DNA of 64,000 nt from contig NZ_SSND01000001.1 of NCBI RefSeq assembly GCF_004799285.1, positions 806,001-870,000 of the forward strand, written 5' to 3'. The notes under the pieces are model-generated. The model did no database searches and was not told the origin of the DNA. It saw nothing but the letters and a program-made list of their open reading frames with translations. The translations under genes and the position numbers were made by a program. Positions 25,525 to 34,561 of this stretch are shown here, piece by piece. Source of the stretch: Aliigemmobacter aestuarii. GTDB lineage: Bacteria; Pseudomonadota; Alphaproteobacteria; Rhodobacterales; Rhodobacteraceae. Positions within the stretch are counted from its first letter, which is position 1. Each line of letters opens with the position of its first letter.

Positions 25525-28291
25525 ACCGGCGCTGACCCATCCCGTAAGCTTCGCCTCTCCCTTTCCCCTCGGGGCCGACCTGATCGACCCCGAGGGCATC
25601 GTGGCCGCCATCGCCGCCGACCCCGGCGGGGAGGCGGGCAAGCCCTCGCGTGCCATCGCGGTGGCGCATCTTGCCGCCGCGAAGATCGAGGCGAACGCCC
25701 GCCTGTCGACCCTGTTCTCGGCCCATCCGGCCGAGGGGCGGGCGCTGACGCGGGCGCAGGCGGCGATGACCGACGGGCTGGTGATCGCCGCGCTGGCGGT
25801 GGCGACGCGCCTGCTGCACCCGCTGCCGAACCCGACCGAGGCGGAACGGATCGCCGTTCTGGCGGTGGGTGGCTACGGGCGGGCCGAGATGGCCCCCCAT
25901 TCCGATGTGGATCTGCTGTTCCTCACGCCCTGGAAGGTCACACCCTGGGCTGAATCGGTGATCGAATCGCTGCTGTACATCCTGTGGGATCTGAAGCTGA
26001 AGGTGGGCCATTCCACCCGCACGGTGAAAGACTGCGTCCGCCTCGGACGCGAGGACATCACGATCCGCACCGCGCTTCTGGAACACCGCTTCATCGCGGG
26101 CGACATGGGGTTGGCGCGCGAACTGGACAAAAGGCTCTGGGACGATCTGTTCCGCAATACCGGGCCCGAGTTCATCGAGGCGAAGCTGGCCGAAAGGGCC
26201 GAACGCCACAAGCGCCAGGGCGGCCAGCGCTATGTGCTGGAACCCAACGTGAAAGAGGGCAAGGGCGGGCTGCGCGACCTTCAGACGCTTTACTGGATCG
26301 GCAAATACCTGCACCGCGTGCCTGATGCCGAAGGGCTTGTCGGCGCCGGGCTTCTGAGGCGCGAGGAATATGAGACCTTCGCCCGCGCCGAGGCGTTCCT
26401 GTGGTCGGTGCGCTGCCATCTGCATTACATCGCCAACCGCCCGGTCGATCAGCTGACCTTCGACATGCAGGTCGAGGTGGCGGCCCGGATGGGCTATGCC
26501 GACAGCGGCGGGCGACGGGCGGTCGAACATTTCATGCAGGACTATTTCCGCCATGCCACCCGCGTGGGTGAACTGACCCGCGTCTTCCTGACCGAGCTTG
26601 AGGCCCGCCACGCCAAGGGCGAGGCAAGCCTGATCGGGCTGTTCCGCCGCCGCAAGCGCGTGCGCAAGGGGCTGAAGCTGGTGCAGGGCCGGATCGACAT
26701 CGTGGACGAGACCGAGTTCCTTTCGGACAAGCTGAACCTTCTGCGGATCTTCGAGGAGGCGCTGCGCACGGGCTATCTTCTGCATCCCAACGTCATGCGG
26801 CTGATCACGGCCAACCTCGACCTGATCGACGACGACATGCGCGAAGACCCGGAAGCGATCCGGATCTTCCTTGACCTGATGCTGAAACACGGCAACCCCG
26901 AACGCGCGCTGCGCCGGATGAACGAACTGGGGGTTCTGGCCGCCTTCATCCCGGAATTCGAACCGATCGTGGCGATGATGCAGTTCAACGTCTACCACCA
27001 CTACACGGTGGACGAACACACGATCCAGTGCATCTCGACCCTGGCGCAGATCGAACGGGGCGAACTGGTCGAGGAACTGCCGCTGTCGTCGGACATCCTC
27101 AAGCAGGGCGTGAACCGCAAGATCCTTTACGTCGCGCTCTTGCTGCATGACATCGGCAAGGGCCGCCCCGAGGATCATTCGATCCTGGGCGCGCAGATCG
27201 CGCGGCGCGTCGCCCCGCGCCTGGGACTGAGCGACGACGAATGTGAAACGGTCGAATGGCTGGTGCGCTATCACCTCCTGATGTCCGACATGGCGCAGAA
27301 GCGCGACATCGGCGACCCGCGCACGGTGCGCGACTTCGCCAAGGTGGTGAAGACGCGCAGGCGGCTGGACCTGCTGACGGTGCTGACGGTCTGCGACATC
27401 CGCGGCGTCGGCCCCGGAACCTGGAACAACTGGAAGGCCATGCTGCTGCGCCAGTTGCACCGCGATACGGCCGAGGCGCTGGAAGGCGGGCTTGAGAACC
27501 TCAACCGCGAAAAACGCGAAAGCGAAGCGAAGCGCTACCTGCGCGAAGCGCTTTCGGACTGGGACGGCAAGGACATCCGCACCGAACTCGCGCGCCACTA
27601 TCCGCCCTACTGGCAGGGACTGGGCACCGATACCCATGCCGTCTTTGCCCGGCTGCTGAAGCGGATCGGCGATGACGAGATCCGGATCGACCTGCACCCC
27701 GAAACCGCGCGCGACGCAACCCGCGCCTGTTTCGCGCTGGCCGACCATCCCGGCATCTTCTCGCGTCTGGCGGGGGCGCTGGCGCTGGTGGGCGCAAACA
27801 TCGTCGATGCGCGCACCTATACCTCGAAGGACGGCTACGCGACGGCTGTCTTCTGGGTGCAGGATGCCGACGGCCACCCCTATGAGGCCGCCCGCCTGCC
27901 CCGCCTGAGGCAGATGATCGACAAGACGCTGAAGGGCGAGGTCGTCCCGCGCGAGGCGCTGGCAGACCGCGACAAGGTGAAAAAGCGCGAACGCGAGTTC
28001 CGCTTCCCGACCCATATCACCTTCGACAACGAGGGATCGGACATCTACACGATCATCGAGGTCGATACCCGCGACCGTCCCGGCCTGCTTTACGACCTGA
28101 CCCGGACCCTAGCAGCGAACAATATCTATATCGCCAGCGCCGTGATCGCGACCTTCGGCGCGCAGGTGGTGGACAGCTTCTATGTCAAGGACATGTTCGG
28201 GTTGAAGCTGCACGCGAAGTCCAAGCAGGACGCGCTGGAACGCAAACTGCGCCAGGCGATCACCGAAGGCGCGGAAAGAGCAAGGGCATGA
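25484..28291 (+). CDS. glnD: [Protein-PII] uridylyltransferase/uridylyl-removing enzyme
   Basis: This 935-residue nitrogen sensor modifies PII proteins according to glutamine level. Domains in order: nucleotidyltransferase (GGYGRAEMAPHSDVDLLFL near residue 130), a helical region, the HD domain for deuridylylation (LHDIGKGRPEDHS near 553), and two ACT domains that bind glutamine (about 745-815 and 855-930). The TTG at 25484 overlaps the previous gene by 41 bp but follows AGGTG at 7-base spacing. No better in-frame start is visible before the conserved region. Confidence 0.94.
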   Translation: MTPRPAASQAPVSEPALTHPVSFASPFPLGADLIDPEGIVAAIAADPGGEAGKPSRAIAVAHLAAAKIEANARLSTLFSAHPAEGRALTRAQAAMTDGLVIAALAVATRLLHPLPNPTEAERIAVLAVGGYGRAEMAPHSDVDLLFLTPWKVTPWAESVIESLLYILWDLKLKVGHSTRTVKDCVRLGREDITIRTALLEHRFIAGDMGLARELDKRLWDDLFRNTGPEFIEAKLAERAERHKRQGGQRYVLEPNVKEGKGGLRDLQTLYWIGKYLHRVPDAEGLVGAGLLRREEYETFARAEAFLWSVRCHLHYIANRPVDQLTFDMQVEVAARMGYADSGGRRAVEHFMQDYFRHATRVGELTRVFLTELEARHAKGEASLIGLFRRRKRVRKGLKLVQGRIDIVDETEFLSDKLNLLRIFEEALRTGYLLHPNVMRLITANLDLIDDDMREDPEAIRIFLDLMLKHGNPERALRRMNELGVLAAFIPEFEPIVAMMQFNVYHHYTVDEHTIQCISTLAQIERGELVEELPLSSDILKQGVNRKILYVALLLHDIGKGRPEDHSILGAQIARRVAPRLGLSDDECETVEWLVRYHLLMSDMAQKRDIGDPRTVRDFAKVVKTRRRLDLLTVLTVCDIRGVGPGTWNNWKAMLLRQLHRDTAEALEGGLENLNREKRESEAKRYLREALSDWDGKDIRTELARHYPPYWQGLGTDTHAVFARLLKRIGDDEIRIDLHPETARDATRACFALADHPGIFSRLAGALALVGANIVDARTYTSKDGYATAVFWVQDADGHPYEAARLPRLRQMIDKTLKGEVVPREALADRDKVKKREREFRFPTHITFDNEGSDIYTIIEVDTRDRPGLLYDLTRTLAANNIYIASAVIATFGAQVVDSFYVKDMFGLKLHAKSKQDALERKLRQAITEGAERARA

Positions 28292-29832
28292 AACCGATCC
28301 GCCTCGTCCGGGGCTTCCTGACCGTCGGCGGCTGGACGCTGGCCAGCCGCATCCTGGGTTTCGTGCGCGACGCCTGGATCGCCGCCGCGCTTGGCACGGG
28401 GCCGGTGGCGCAGGCCTTCATCGTGGCCTTCGCCCTGCCCAACATGTTCCGCCGCTTCTTCGCCGAGGGCGCCTTCAACATGGCCTTCGTGCCGATGTTT
28501 TCCAAGAAACTGGAAGGCGGCGAGGATGCCGAGGACTTTGCCCGCGACGCGATGGCGGGGCTGGCCACGGTGGTGCTGGCGGTCACGCTTCTGGCGCAGG
28601 TCTTCATGCCGGGCCTCGTCTGGTTGATGGCCTCGGGCTATGCCGGGGACGAACGCTTTGCCCTGTCGGTGGACTTCGGGCGCATCGCCTTTCCCTACAT
28701 CCTGTTCATCTCGCTGGCGGCACTGGCCTCGGGTGTCCTGAACGCCACGGGCCGCTTTGCCGCGGCTGCCGCGGCGCCCGTCCTTCTGAACGTCCTTTTC
28801 ATCGGCACGCTGAGCCTTGCACCGCGCCTCGGTTGGGATTTCGGCACGGCGCTGGTCTGGACGGTGCCGGTGGCAGGCATCGCACAGTTCGCGCTGGTGT
28901 GGTGGGCGGCCCGATCCGCGGGCATCCGCCTGATCCCCCGGATGCCGCGACTGACGCCGGACCTCAGGCGCCTTGCCCTGATCGCCGCACCCGCGATGCT
29001 GGCGGGCGGCGTGGTTCAGGTGAACCTGCTGATCGGTCGTCAGGTGGCCAGCTATTACGATGCCGCCGTGGCCTGGCTCTACAACGCCGACCGCCTTTAC
29101 CAGTTGCCGCTGGGGGTTGTCGCGATTGCCATCGGCGTGGTCCTTCTGCCCGACCTGTCGCGCCGCCTGAAGGCCGGCGACGAAGAGGGCGGGCGCCATT
29201 CCTTATCGCGCGCGAGCGAATTCGCGCTGATGCTGACGATCCCCGCCTCGGTCGCGCTGGTGGTCATTCCGATCCCGCTGGTCTCGGTCCTGTTCGAGCG
29301 CGGCAAGTTCGGCCCCGACGACACCGCCGCCACCGCCTTCGCGGTCGCGGTCTATGGCCTGGGCCTGCCGGCCTTCGTGCTGCAGAAGGTGCTGCAACCG
29401 CTTTACTTCGCGCGCGAGGATACGCGGCGGCCGTTCTGGTTCGCGCTCCTGGCGATGGTGGTGAATGCGGCTGTCGCGGTGGGTCTTTCGCCGGTCATCG
29501 GCTTCATCGCCGCGGCGCTGGCGACCACGCTGGCGGGCTGGGCAATGGTCGGTTTCCTGTGGTGGGGGGCGCGCGGAATGGGCATCGCCGCCACATTCGA
29601 CGACCGTTTCCACCGCCGCTGGCCCCGGATCATCGCCGCAAGCGCCTTCATGGGGCTGTGCCTGTGGCTTGGCACGGTGATCCTTGGCCCCGCGCTCGGC
29701 ATGGCGTTCTGGCGCTATGTGGCGCTGGCTGCACTCGTCGGGATCGGGGTGATCAGCTATTTCGGCTCGGGCGCGATGATCGGCGCGTTCCGCCTGTCGG
29801 ACATCACCGGCAACATGCGCCGTCAGCGCTGA
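28288..29832 (+). CDS. murJ: Lipid II flippase MurJ
   Basis: This 514-residue MOP-superfamily membrane protein has about 14 helices. It flips lipid II to the periplasm for peptidoglycan synthesis. Family motifs include TLASRILGFVRDAWIAAALG near residue 12, NMFRRFFAEGAFNMAFVP near 52, and LYNADRLYQLPLGVVAIAIG near 265. The start overlaps the glnD stop by 4 bp, so the two are translationally coupled, an arrangement common in Rhodobacterales. Confidence 0.95.
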   Translation: MKPIRLVRGFLTVGGWTLASRILGFVRDAWIAAALGTGPVAQAFIVAFALPNMFRRFFAEGAFNMAFVPMFSKKLEGGEDAEDFARDAMAGLATVVLAVTLLAQVFMPGLVWLMASGYAGDERFALSVDFGRIAFPYILFISLAALASGVLNATGRFAAAAAAPVLLNVLFIGTLSLAPRLGWDFGTALVWTVPVAGIAQFALVWWAARSAGIRLIPRMPRLTPDLRRLALIAAPAMLAGGVVQVNLLIGRQVASYYDAAVAWLYNADRLYQLPLGVVAIAIGVVLLPDLSRRLKAGDEEGGRHSLSRASEFALMLTIPASVALVVIPIPLVSVLFERGKFGPDDTAATAFAVAVYGLGLPAFVLQKVLQPLYFAREDTRRPFWFALLAMVVNAAVAVGLSPVIGFIAAALATTLAGWAMVGFLWWGARGMGIAATFDDRFHRRWPRIIAASAFMGLCLWLGTVILGPALGMAFWRYVALAALVGIGVISYFGSGAMIGAFRLSDITGNMRRQR

Positions 29833-30506
29833 CGCATCCGGTTCAGCACCCGCGCCAGACCGCCGGGCGCACAGAGGATGGCCAGACCAAAGCCCACCGG
29901 CACCGCCAGAACCGCCGCAACCCAGGCCATTGACCCGCCGAAGACCCACCAGAAGAACACCCTCAGCCCGATCAGGAACCCCGCCAGGGTGAAGGCCTGA
30001 TACCGCTCGGGATGGCCTGCCGGATACTGCGCCCACCGCATCCAGGTGAAGGCGCCGATCAGCCCGTAGACTGCCACATCCGCACCGACAAGCGGCGCAT
30101 CGAACCCCATCAGGGTGTAAAGCGCGGCCGTCGCGACCGACGACCCGAAATAGAGGATCACCATCGCAACCGGCGAAAACACCCGCCCGATCAGGTTGCC
30201 GATCGCCAGCAGGATCACCACCGAAAACAGCGCATCCGTGAAGGACAGATGCGCGACCGGATAGGTCAGCAGCCTGAGCCAGCCCTGATCCAGCCACATC
30301 CCGCGCGCCACCAGCCCGCGCTGGAAGTCGGGCGCGAAGCCGAACAGGTTCACCGCATCCAGCCGCCAGCCGATCGCCTGCGGCCCGCCGATGATTCCGC
30401 TCTGGCCAAGCGCAAAGAACAGTTCGGCCGCGATCACCGGCAGGGCCAGCACCCAGACGATCCAGGGCAGGGGATTGAAGACGGGCGCATCATGTCCGGG
30501 CCGCAT
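29823..30506 (-). CDS. Rhomboid-family membrane protein lacking the catalytic Ser and His
   Basis: This 227-residue protein has six or seven hydrophobic helices. The rhomboid pattern is visible: HLSFTDALFSVVILLAIGN (residues 86-104) matches the His...Asn segment of helix 2, and GADVAVYGLIGA (141-152) aligns with the serine loop, where active enzymes read GxSG. Asp143 stands where the nucleophile should be, and the last helix (GGSMAWVAAVL) has no histidine. It should therefore be a pseudo-rhomboid. It overlaps murJ by 10 bp, convergently, and is divergent from trpS. Confidence 0.75.
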   Translation of the reverse strand: MRPGHDAPVFNPLPWIVWVLALPVIAAELFFALGQSGIIGGPQAIGWRLDAVNLFGFAPDFQRGLVARGMWLDQGWLRLLTYPVAHLSFTDALFSVVILLAIGNLIGRVFSPVAMVILYFGSSVATAALYTLMGFDAPLVGADVAVYGLIGAFTWMRWAQYPAGHPERYQAFTLAGFLIGLRVFFWWVFGGSMAWVAAVLAVPVGFGLAILCAPGGLARVLNRMRQR

Positions 30507-30602
30507 GGGTTCCTCATCGCTTCGGGCCGGGGCGCGATTGACGCCCCTCCGAGGGGAAGGTAAGCGGAAACCCGCATCAATATCCAGATGGAGCAGCCCC
30601 CG

Positions 30603-31655
30603 ATGTCCGAGCCGGTCCAAACGCCTCAGACCAACGCCGCCTTCAGGCCCCGCATCTTTTCGGGCATCCAGCCCTCGGGCGGGCTGACGCTGGGCAATTA
30701 TCTCGGCGCGCTCAAGCGCTTTGTCGAAAAGCAGGACGAGGGGATCGAGACGATCTACTGCCTTGTCGACATGCACGCGATCACCGTCTGGCAGGACCCC
30801 GACAAGCTGCGCCAGCAGACGCGCGAAGGCGCCGCGGCCTTCATCGCCGCGGGCATCGACCCGGCCCGGTCGATCCTGTTCAACCAGAGCCAGGTGACAG
30901 CGCATGCAGAGCTTGGCTGGATATTCAACTGCGTCGCGCGCATGGGCTGGATGAGCCGCATGACCCAGTTCAAGGACAAGGCCGGCAAGAACAGCGAGAA
31001 TGTGAGCCTTGGCCTTTTTGCCTATCCGGCGCTGATGGCGGCCGACATCCTTGCCTATCACGCCACGATGGTGCCCGTGGGCGAGGACCAGAAGCAACAT
31101 CTGGAACTGACACGCGACATCGCGATCAAGTTCAACAACGATTTCGGCGTGGATTTCTTCCCGGTGGTGAAGCCGATCATCGAAGGCGCGGCGACCCGCG
31201 TGATGTCCTTGCGCGACGGCACGAAGAAGATGTCGAAATCCGATCCCTCCGACCAGTCGCGGATCAACCTGACCGATGACGCCGACACGATCTCGAAAAA
31301 GATCCGCAAGGCCAAGACCGATCCCGAACCGCTGCCCGACACGCTTGAGGGCCTGAAGGACCGCCCCGAGGCGCGCAATCTGGTCAACATCTATGCGGCT
31401 CTTGCCGGCCACAGCGCCGAACAGGTGATCGCCGATTTCGCGGGCGCGCAGTTCGGCACCTTCAAGCCCGCGCTGGCCGATCTGGCGGTGGCCAAGCTCG
31501 AACCGATCACGACCGAGATGAACCGCCTGATGAAGGACCCGGCCGAGATCGACCGCATCCTTGGCGAAGGCGCCGACCGGGCAGAGGCCATCGCCCGCCC
31601 GATCGTCGATCAGGTCTATGACATCGTGGGCATGATCCGGTCGCGGCGGCGGTAG
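30603..31655 (+). CDS. trpS: Tryptophanyl-tRNA synthetase
   Basis: This 350-residue class I synthetase charges tRNA-Trp. The HIGH-type motif is [13 protein letters not shown] near residue 22 and the KMSKS loop is KKMSKSD near 208. [16 protein letters not shown] precedes the catalytic domain. An ATG at 30588 is possible, but the one at 30603 has GGAG at 9-base spacing and gives the usual N-terminus. The C-terminal anticodon helices end [10 protein letters not shown]. Confidence 0.97.
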   Translation: MSEPVQTPQTNAAFRPRIFSGIQPSGGLTLGNYLGALKRFVEKQDEGIETIYCLVDMHAITVWQDPDKLRQQTREGAAAFIAAGIDPARSILFNQSQVTAHAELGWIFNCVARMGWMSRMTQFKDKAGKNSENVSLGLFAYPALMAADILAYHATMVPVGEDQKQHLELTRDIAIKFNNDFGVDFFPVVKPIIEGAATRVMSLRDGTKKMSKSDPSDQSRINLTDDADTISKKIRKAKTDPEPLPDTLEGLKDRPEARNLVNIYAALAGHSAEQVIADFAGAQFGTFKPALADLAVAKLEPITTEMNRLMKDPAEIDRILGEGADRAEAIARPIVDQVYDIVGMIRSRRR

Positions 31656-31659
31656 GGCG

Positions 31660-32085
31660 ATGCGCGCGCTTGCCCGGCTCACGCTGACGCTGGCGCTTCT
31701 GGTCTCGTTCGTCTTCACGCTGCGCACCGGGGCCGAACTGGCCTCGGCCCCGGTTGCTGCCATCTACGCCGACCGCGCTGCATCCGGGATCGAGGCCGCC
31801 ATGAACCGCGCGCTGGCCGAACGCGCGACGCCCGAGGCTCTGGCCGCCCGGATCGCGGCGCGGCTTGACGAAGATCCGCGCGACTGGGTGGTGATCGACG
31901 CGCTGGCCGGTCTGGCGTCAGAGCGGGGCATCGCCCTGCCCGGTGACCTCCCGCAGCGCCTCGACACGACGCGCGCCCAGGACAGCAGCTTTCTCGCCAC
32001 GGCGCAGGCCTGCGTTGCCTGCGTGATGGACTGGTCCGCCTGCACGACCAATCTGGCCCTGATGTGCCGCGCGCGATGGACCTAA
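31660..32085 (+). CDS. Membrane protein of unknown function, N-terminal part (probably frameshifted)
   Basis: This 141-residue frame starts 4 bp after trpS. It has one N-terminal membrane helix (LTLTLALLVSFVFTL), an Ala-rich helical part, and a cysteine segment CVACVMDWSAC near residue 120. It ends at a TAA directly after MCRARWT. The next frame (32064 onward, one base back) continues with MDLTPVGDLAG, which reads like the natural continuation. A missing base in the CGCGCGCG run near 32070 would explain both. Function unknown. Confidence 0.55.
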   Translation: MRALARLTLTLALLVSFVFTLRTGAELASAPVAAIYADRAASGIEAAMNRALAERATPEALAARIAARLDEDPRDWVVIDALAGLASERGIALPGDLPQRLDTTRAQDSSFLATAQACVACVMDWSACTTNLALMCRARWT

Positions 32086-32747
32086 CCCCGGTGGGCGACC
32101 TGGCGGGCATCCTCCGCGCCGCCAAGGAATATCTGGCCGGCAGGCCGGTGGACGAGGTCGATCTTGCCTTGTCGATCGTGGGCGTGGGCGCGACCGCGCT
32201 GGTGATCGTCACGGGCGGGTCGTCGGCGGCGGTCAAGGCGGGGGCGGGTCTGGCCAAGGTCGCCCGCGGGATGGGCAGGCTGTCGGATGGCCTTGTCGCC
32301 CTGACACGGCGGGCGGTGGTTGACGGGGTGGACTGGGTCGCCCTGCCCGGCGTCCGCTCGGTCGATGACCTGAAGACCGCACTCCGCGCCGAGGCGTTCG
32401 CGCCCCTGGTTTCCGTGGCGGGCGACCTGCACCGCATGACCGGCCGGGTGGGCATTGCCCACACCCTGCACCTGATGCCGCTGGTCGAGGATGCCAACAG
32501 CGCCCGGCGTCTGGCCAATGCGGCCGAAGCGATGGACGGCCCCCGCCTTGTCGCCCGCGCCGAACTGCTCGGCCCGGCGCGGGTCCTGCGTGCCACGGTG
32601 CGGCTTTCCGAAATGGCCTTCGGTTTCGCGGCGGCGCTTCTGTCCCTCGCCGCCTCGCTCGGGCTTGCCGCAGGCGGGCTGATCCAGTCCGCCGTCCTGC
32701 GCCAGCTGCGCAGGCGCCTTTCGCGCGCCGACCGACCCCGACCGTGA
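32064..32747 (+). CDS. Membrane protein of unknown function, C-terminal part
   Basis: This 227-residue frame begins at a GTG at 32064 that overlaps the preceding frame by 22 bp, or at the ATG at 32076 (MDLTPVG). It contains a hydrophobic helix (LSIVGVGATALVIVTGGSS, near residue 40), amphipathic Ala/Arg-rich helices, and a second hydrophobic stretch near the C-terminus (FGFAAALLSLAASLGLAAGG). I know no family. It is either the second half of one broken or frameshifted gene, or a translationally coupled partner. Confidence 0.55.
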   Translation: MPRAMDLTPVGDLAGILRAAKEYLAGRPVDEVDLALSIVGVGATALVIVTGGSSAAVKAGAGLAKVARGMGRLSDGLVALTRRAVVDGVDWVALPGVRSVDDLKTALRAEAFAPLVSVAGDLHRMTGRVGIAHTLHLMPLVEDANSARRLANAAEAMDGPRLVARAELLGPARVLRATVRLSEMAFGFAAALLSLAASLGLAAGGLIQSAVLRQLRRRLSRADRPRP

Positions 32748-32878
32748 CGACCGGTCCTGGCCAGACCGTCACAAAACCGAATCCGAATCCCACCAGTCTG
32801 CCTTTCGTGCCCCAGGGCACAGGGCCGACCAGTCCCCTACCGCGCGGACGTCCCCATCTGTCGCGCAGGCCCCTTCTG

Positions 32879-32917
32879 CCCCCGGTCCGCTGTCCCCGCG
32901 ACCGGGGGCTTTCCTTT
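32879..32917 (+). terminator. Rho-independent-like terminator after the 32064-32747 frame
   Basis: CCCCCGGTC (32879-32887) and GACCGGGGG (32900-32908) form a perfect 9-bp stem with a 12-base loop, followed by the pyrimidine run CTTTCCTTT. It lies 132 bp past the last stop and probably ends the trpS-containing unit. Confidence 0.65.
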
Positions 32918-32929
32918 CCACAGCCCCCT

Positions 32930-32999
32930 TTCAACCTGGTCGAAATACCCTTGGGGGGTGAATTGGCCGGAAGGCCGAGAGGGGGGCGGACAGCCCCCC
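32930..32999 (+). repeat. Dispersed hairpin repeat, copy E5
   Basis: TTCAACCTGGTCGAAATACC plus a G run is followed by a TTGGCC-GGAA-GGCC hairpin and GGGGGGC-GGACA-GCCCCCC (32981-32999). The module order and spacing match E2 and E3. It points toward the VOC gene. Confidence 0.8.
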
Positions 33000-33104
33000 T
33001 GCCCGGCCGGATTGCGCCCTTCCGCACAGGGTCTGCGCGGCCGGGTGGCTTATCTGCATGGCCATTCCGGCCTAGGTTGCGGATAGCTGACAGGAGCATC
33101 CGCC

Positions 33105-33590
33105 ATGACCCAACCCGTCCATCCCGCCACCCGCATCGGGCATGTGCATCTGAAGGTCGCCGACCTCGATCGCGCCATCGCCTTCTATTCCGGCGTCCTC
33201 GGCTTCGAGGTCACGCAACGCTATGGCACGCAGGCCGCGTTCCTGTCGGCCGGCGGCTATCACCACCACATCGGCCTGAACACCTGGGAATCGAAGGGCG
33301 CCAGCGCCCCGCCGCCGGGCCACACCGGGCTTTACCACACGGCCATCCTCTATCCCGACCGGGCTTCGCTGGCCGACGCGCTGAAGCGCCTTGTCACCGC
33401 GGGCTGGCCGATCGAGGGCGCGTCCGATCATGGCGTGAGCGAGGCGATCTATCTCAGCGATCCCGACGGCAACGGCGTGGAACTTTACCGCGACCGCGAC
33501 GAGGCCGACTGGCCGCGTGATGCCAACGGCACGCTTGCGATGGTCACGCGTCGGCTGGACCTTCACGCGCTCTTGGCCGAGGCCGCGTGA
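33105..33590 (+). CDS. VOC-superfamily protein (glyoxalase/extradiol-dioxygenase fold)
   Basis: This 161-residue single-copy VOC protein has the metal-ligand pattern of catechol 2,3-dioxygenase-like enzymes: His in IGHVHLKV (near residue 14), His in GLYHTAILY (near 74), and Glu in GNGVELYRDRDEAD (near 126). FYSGVLGFEV and GGYHHHIGLNTW are typical. The substrate is unknown. CatE-like ring-cleavage or a glyoxalase-type reaction are both possible. It stands alone, read rightward. Confidence 0.75.
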   Translation: MTQPVHPATRIGHVHLKVADLDRAIAFYSGVLGFEVTQRYGTQAAFLSAGGYHHHIGLNTWESKGASAPPPGHTGLYHTAILYPDRASLADALKRLVTAGWPIEGASDHGVSEAIYLSDPDGNGVELYRDRDEADWPRDANGTLAMVTRRLDLHALLAEAA

Positions 33591-33677
33591 CCATCGGCCG
33601 CGGATCGCACCGGCGGACCTAGACCCTGCCTGCCGCCTGTGATTGACTGCCCGCGCACGGAAGCGAAAGGCAGCGTC

Positions 33678-34550
33678 ATGGCATTTGGCAGGAACATCCG
33701 GACCTTCTTCGAAGGCAAGTGGCACGACGGCGACATCCCCGTGATGCGCGCCGCCGATCATGGCATCTGGCAGGGGTCTTCGGTGTTCGACGGTGCGCGC
33801 CTGTTCGAGGGCGTCGCCCCGGATCTGGATCACCATCTGTCACGCGTGAACCGGTCGGCTGCCGCCCTGATGATCACGCCCACGGTCAGCGCCGAAGACA
33901 TGCTGGACATCGCCCGCGACGGGCTGCGCGCCTATGGCCGCGACCAGGCCGTCTATATCCGCCCGATGTACTGGGCGATCGACGGATCGGATCTGGGCGT
34001 GGCCCCGGCCGAGAATTCCACCGGCTTCGCGCTCTGCCTCGAAGAGGTGCCGATGCCCGCGAAGGATGCCGCCACCACGCTCTGCCGCACCCGGTTCCGC
34101 CGCCCGGTGCTGGAGGACAATGTCTGCAACGCCAAGGCGGGCTGCCTTTACCCCAACAACGCGCGGATGCTGGTCGAGGCCCGCAGCAAGGGCTTTGGCA
34201 ACGCGCTTGTGGCCGATGCCATGGGCAATGTCGCCGAAACCGCCACGGCCAATGTCTTCATGGTCAGGGATGGCGTGGTCTTTACCCCCATCGCCAACGG
34301 CACCTTCCTGTCGGGCATCACTCGGGCGCGCCACATCGCCAACCTGCGCGCCGACGGGGTCGAGGTGGTCGAAGGCGTGCTGACCTTCGACGATTTCCGC
34401 GATGCCGACGAGGTCTTCCTGTCGGGCAACTTCGCCAAGGTGACGCCGGTAAAGGCCTTCGAGGACCGCGAATACCAGGTCGGCCCGATGACGCGGCGGG
34501 TGCGCGATCTGTACTGGGACTGGGCGCTGACCACCGGTCGCATCGTCTAG
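33678..34550 (+). CDS. Fold-type IV aminotransferase, branched-chain type
   Basis: This 290-residue PLP enzyme has ADHGIWQGSSVFDGARLF near residue 21, the PLP-lysine segment NVCNAKAGCLYPNN near 152, and GNVAETATANVFMV near 186, all typical of IlvE-like aminotransferases. It probably transaminates branched-chain amino acids with 2-oxoglutarate. D-amino-acid aminotransferase and aminodeoxychorismate lyase share the fold and are less likely alternatives. The start at 33678 (MAFGRN) is preferred over an upstream ATG at 33639. The M50 protease gene follows after 11 bp. Confidence 0.8.
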   Translation: MAFGRNIRTFFEGKWHDGDIPVMRAADHGIWQGSSVFDGARLFEGVAPDLDHHLSRVNRSAAALMITPTVSAEDMLDIARDGLRAYGRDQAVYIRPMYWAIDGSDLGVAPAENSTGFALCLEEVPMPAKDAATTLCRTRFRRPVLEDNVCNAKAGCLYPNNARMLVEARSKGFGNALVADAMGNVAETATANVFMVRDGVVFTPIANGTFLSGITRARHIANLRADGVEVVEGVLTFDDFRDADEVFLSGNFAKVTPVKAFEDREYQVGPMTRRVRDLYWDWALTTGRIV

Positions 34551-34561
34551 GACGGCCGCGC

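Larger units (their letters stand above)
32748..33104. other. 357-bp gap holding a terminator and one repeat copy
   Basis: The left half holds a hairpin terminator (32879-32917) and the middle holds repeat copy E5 (32930-32999). The last 100 bp run to the VOC gene without a clear promoter. Nothing else is recognisable. Confidence 0.7.
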
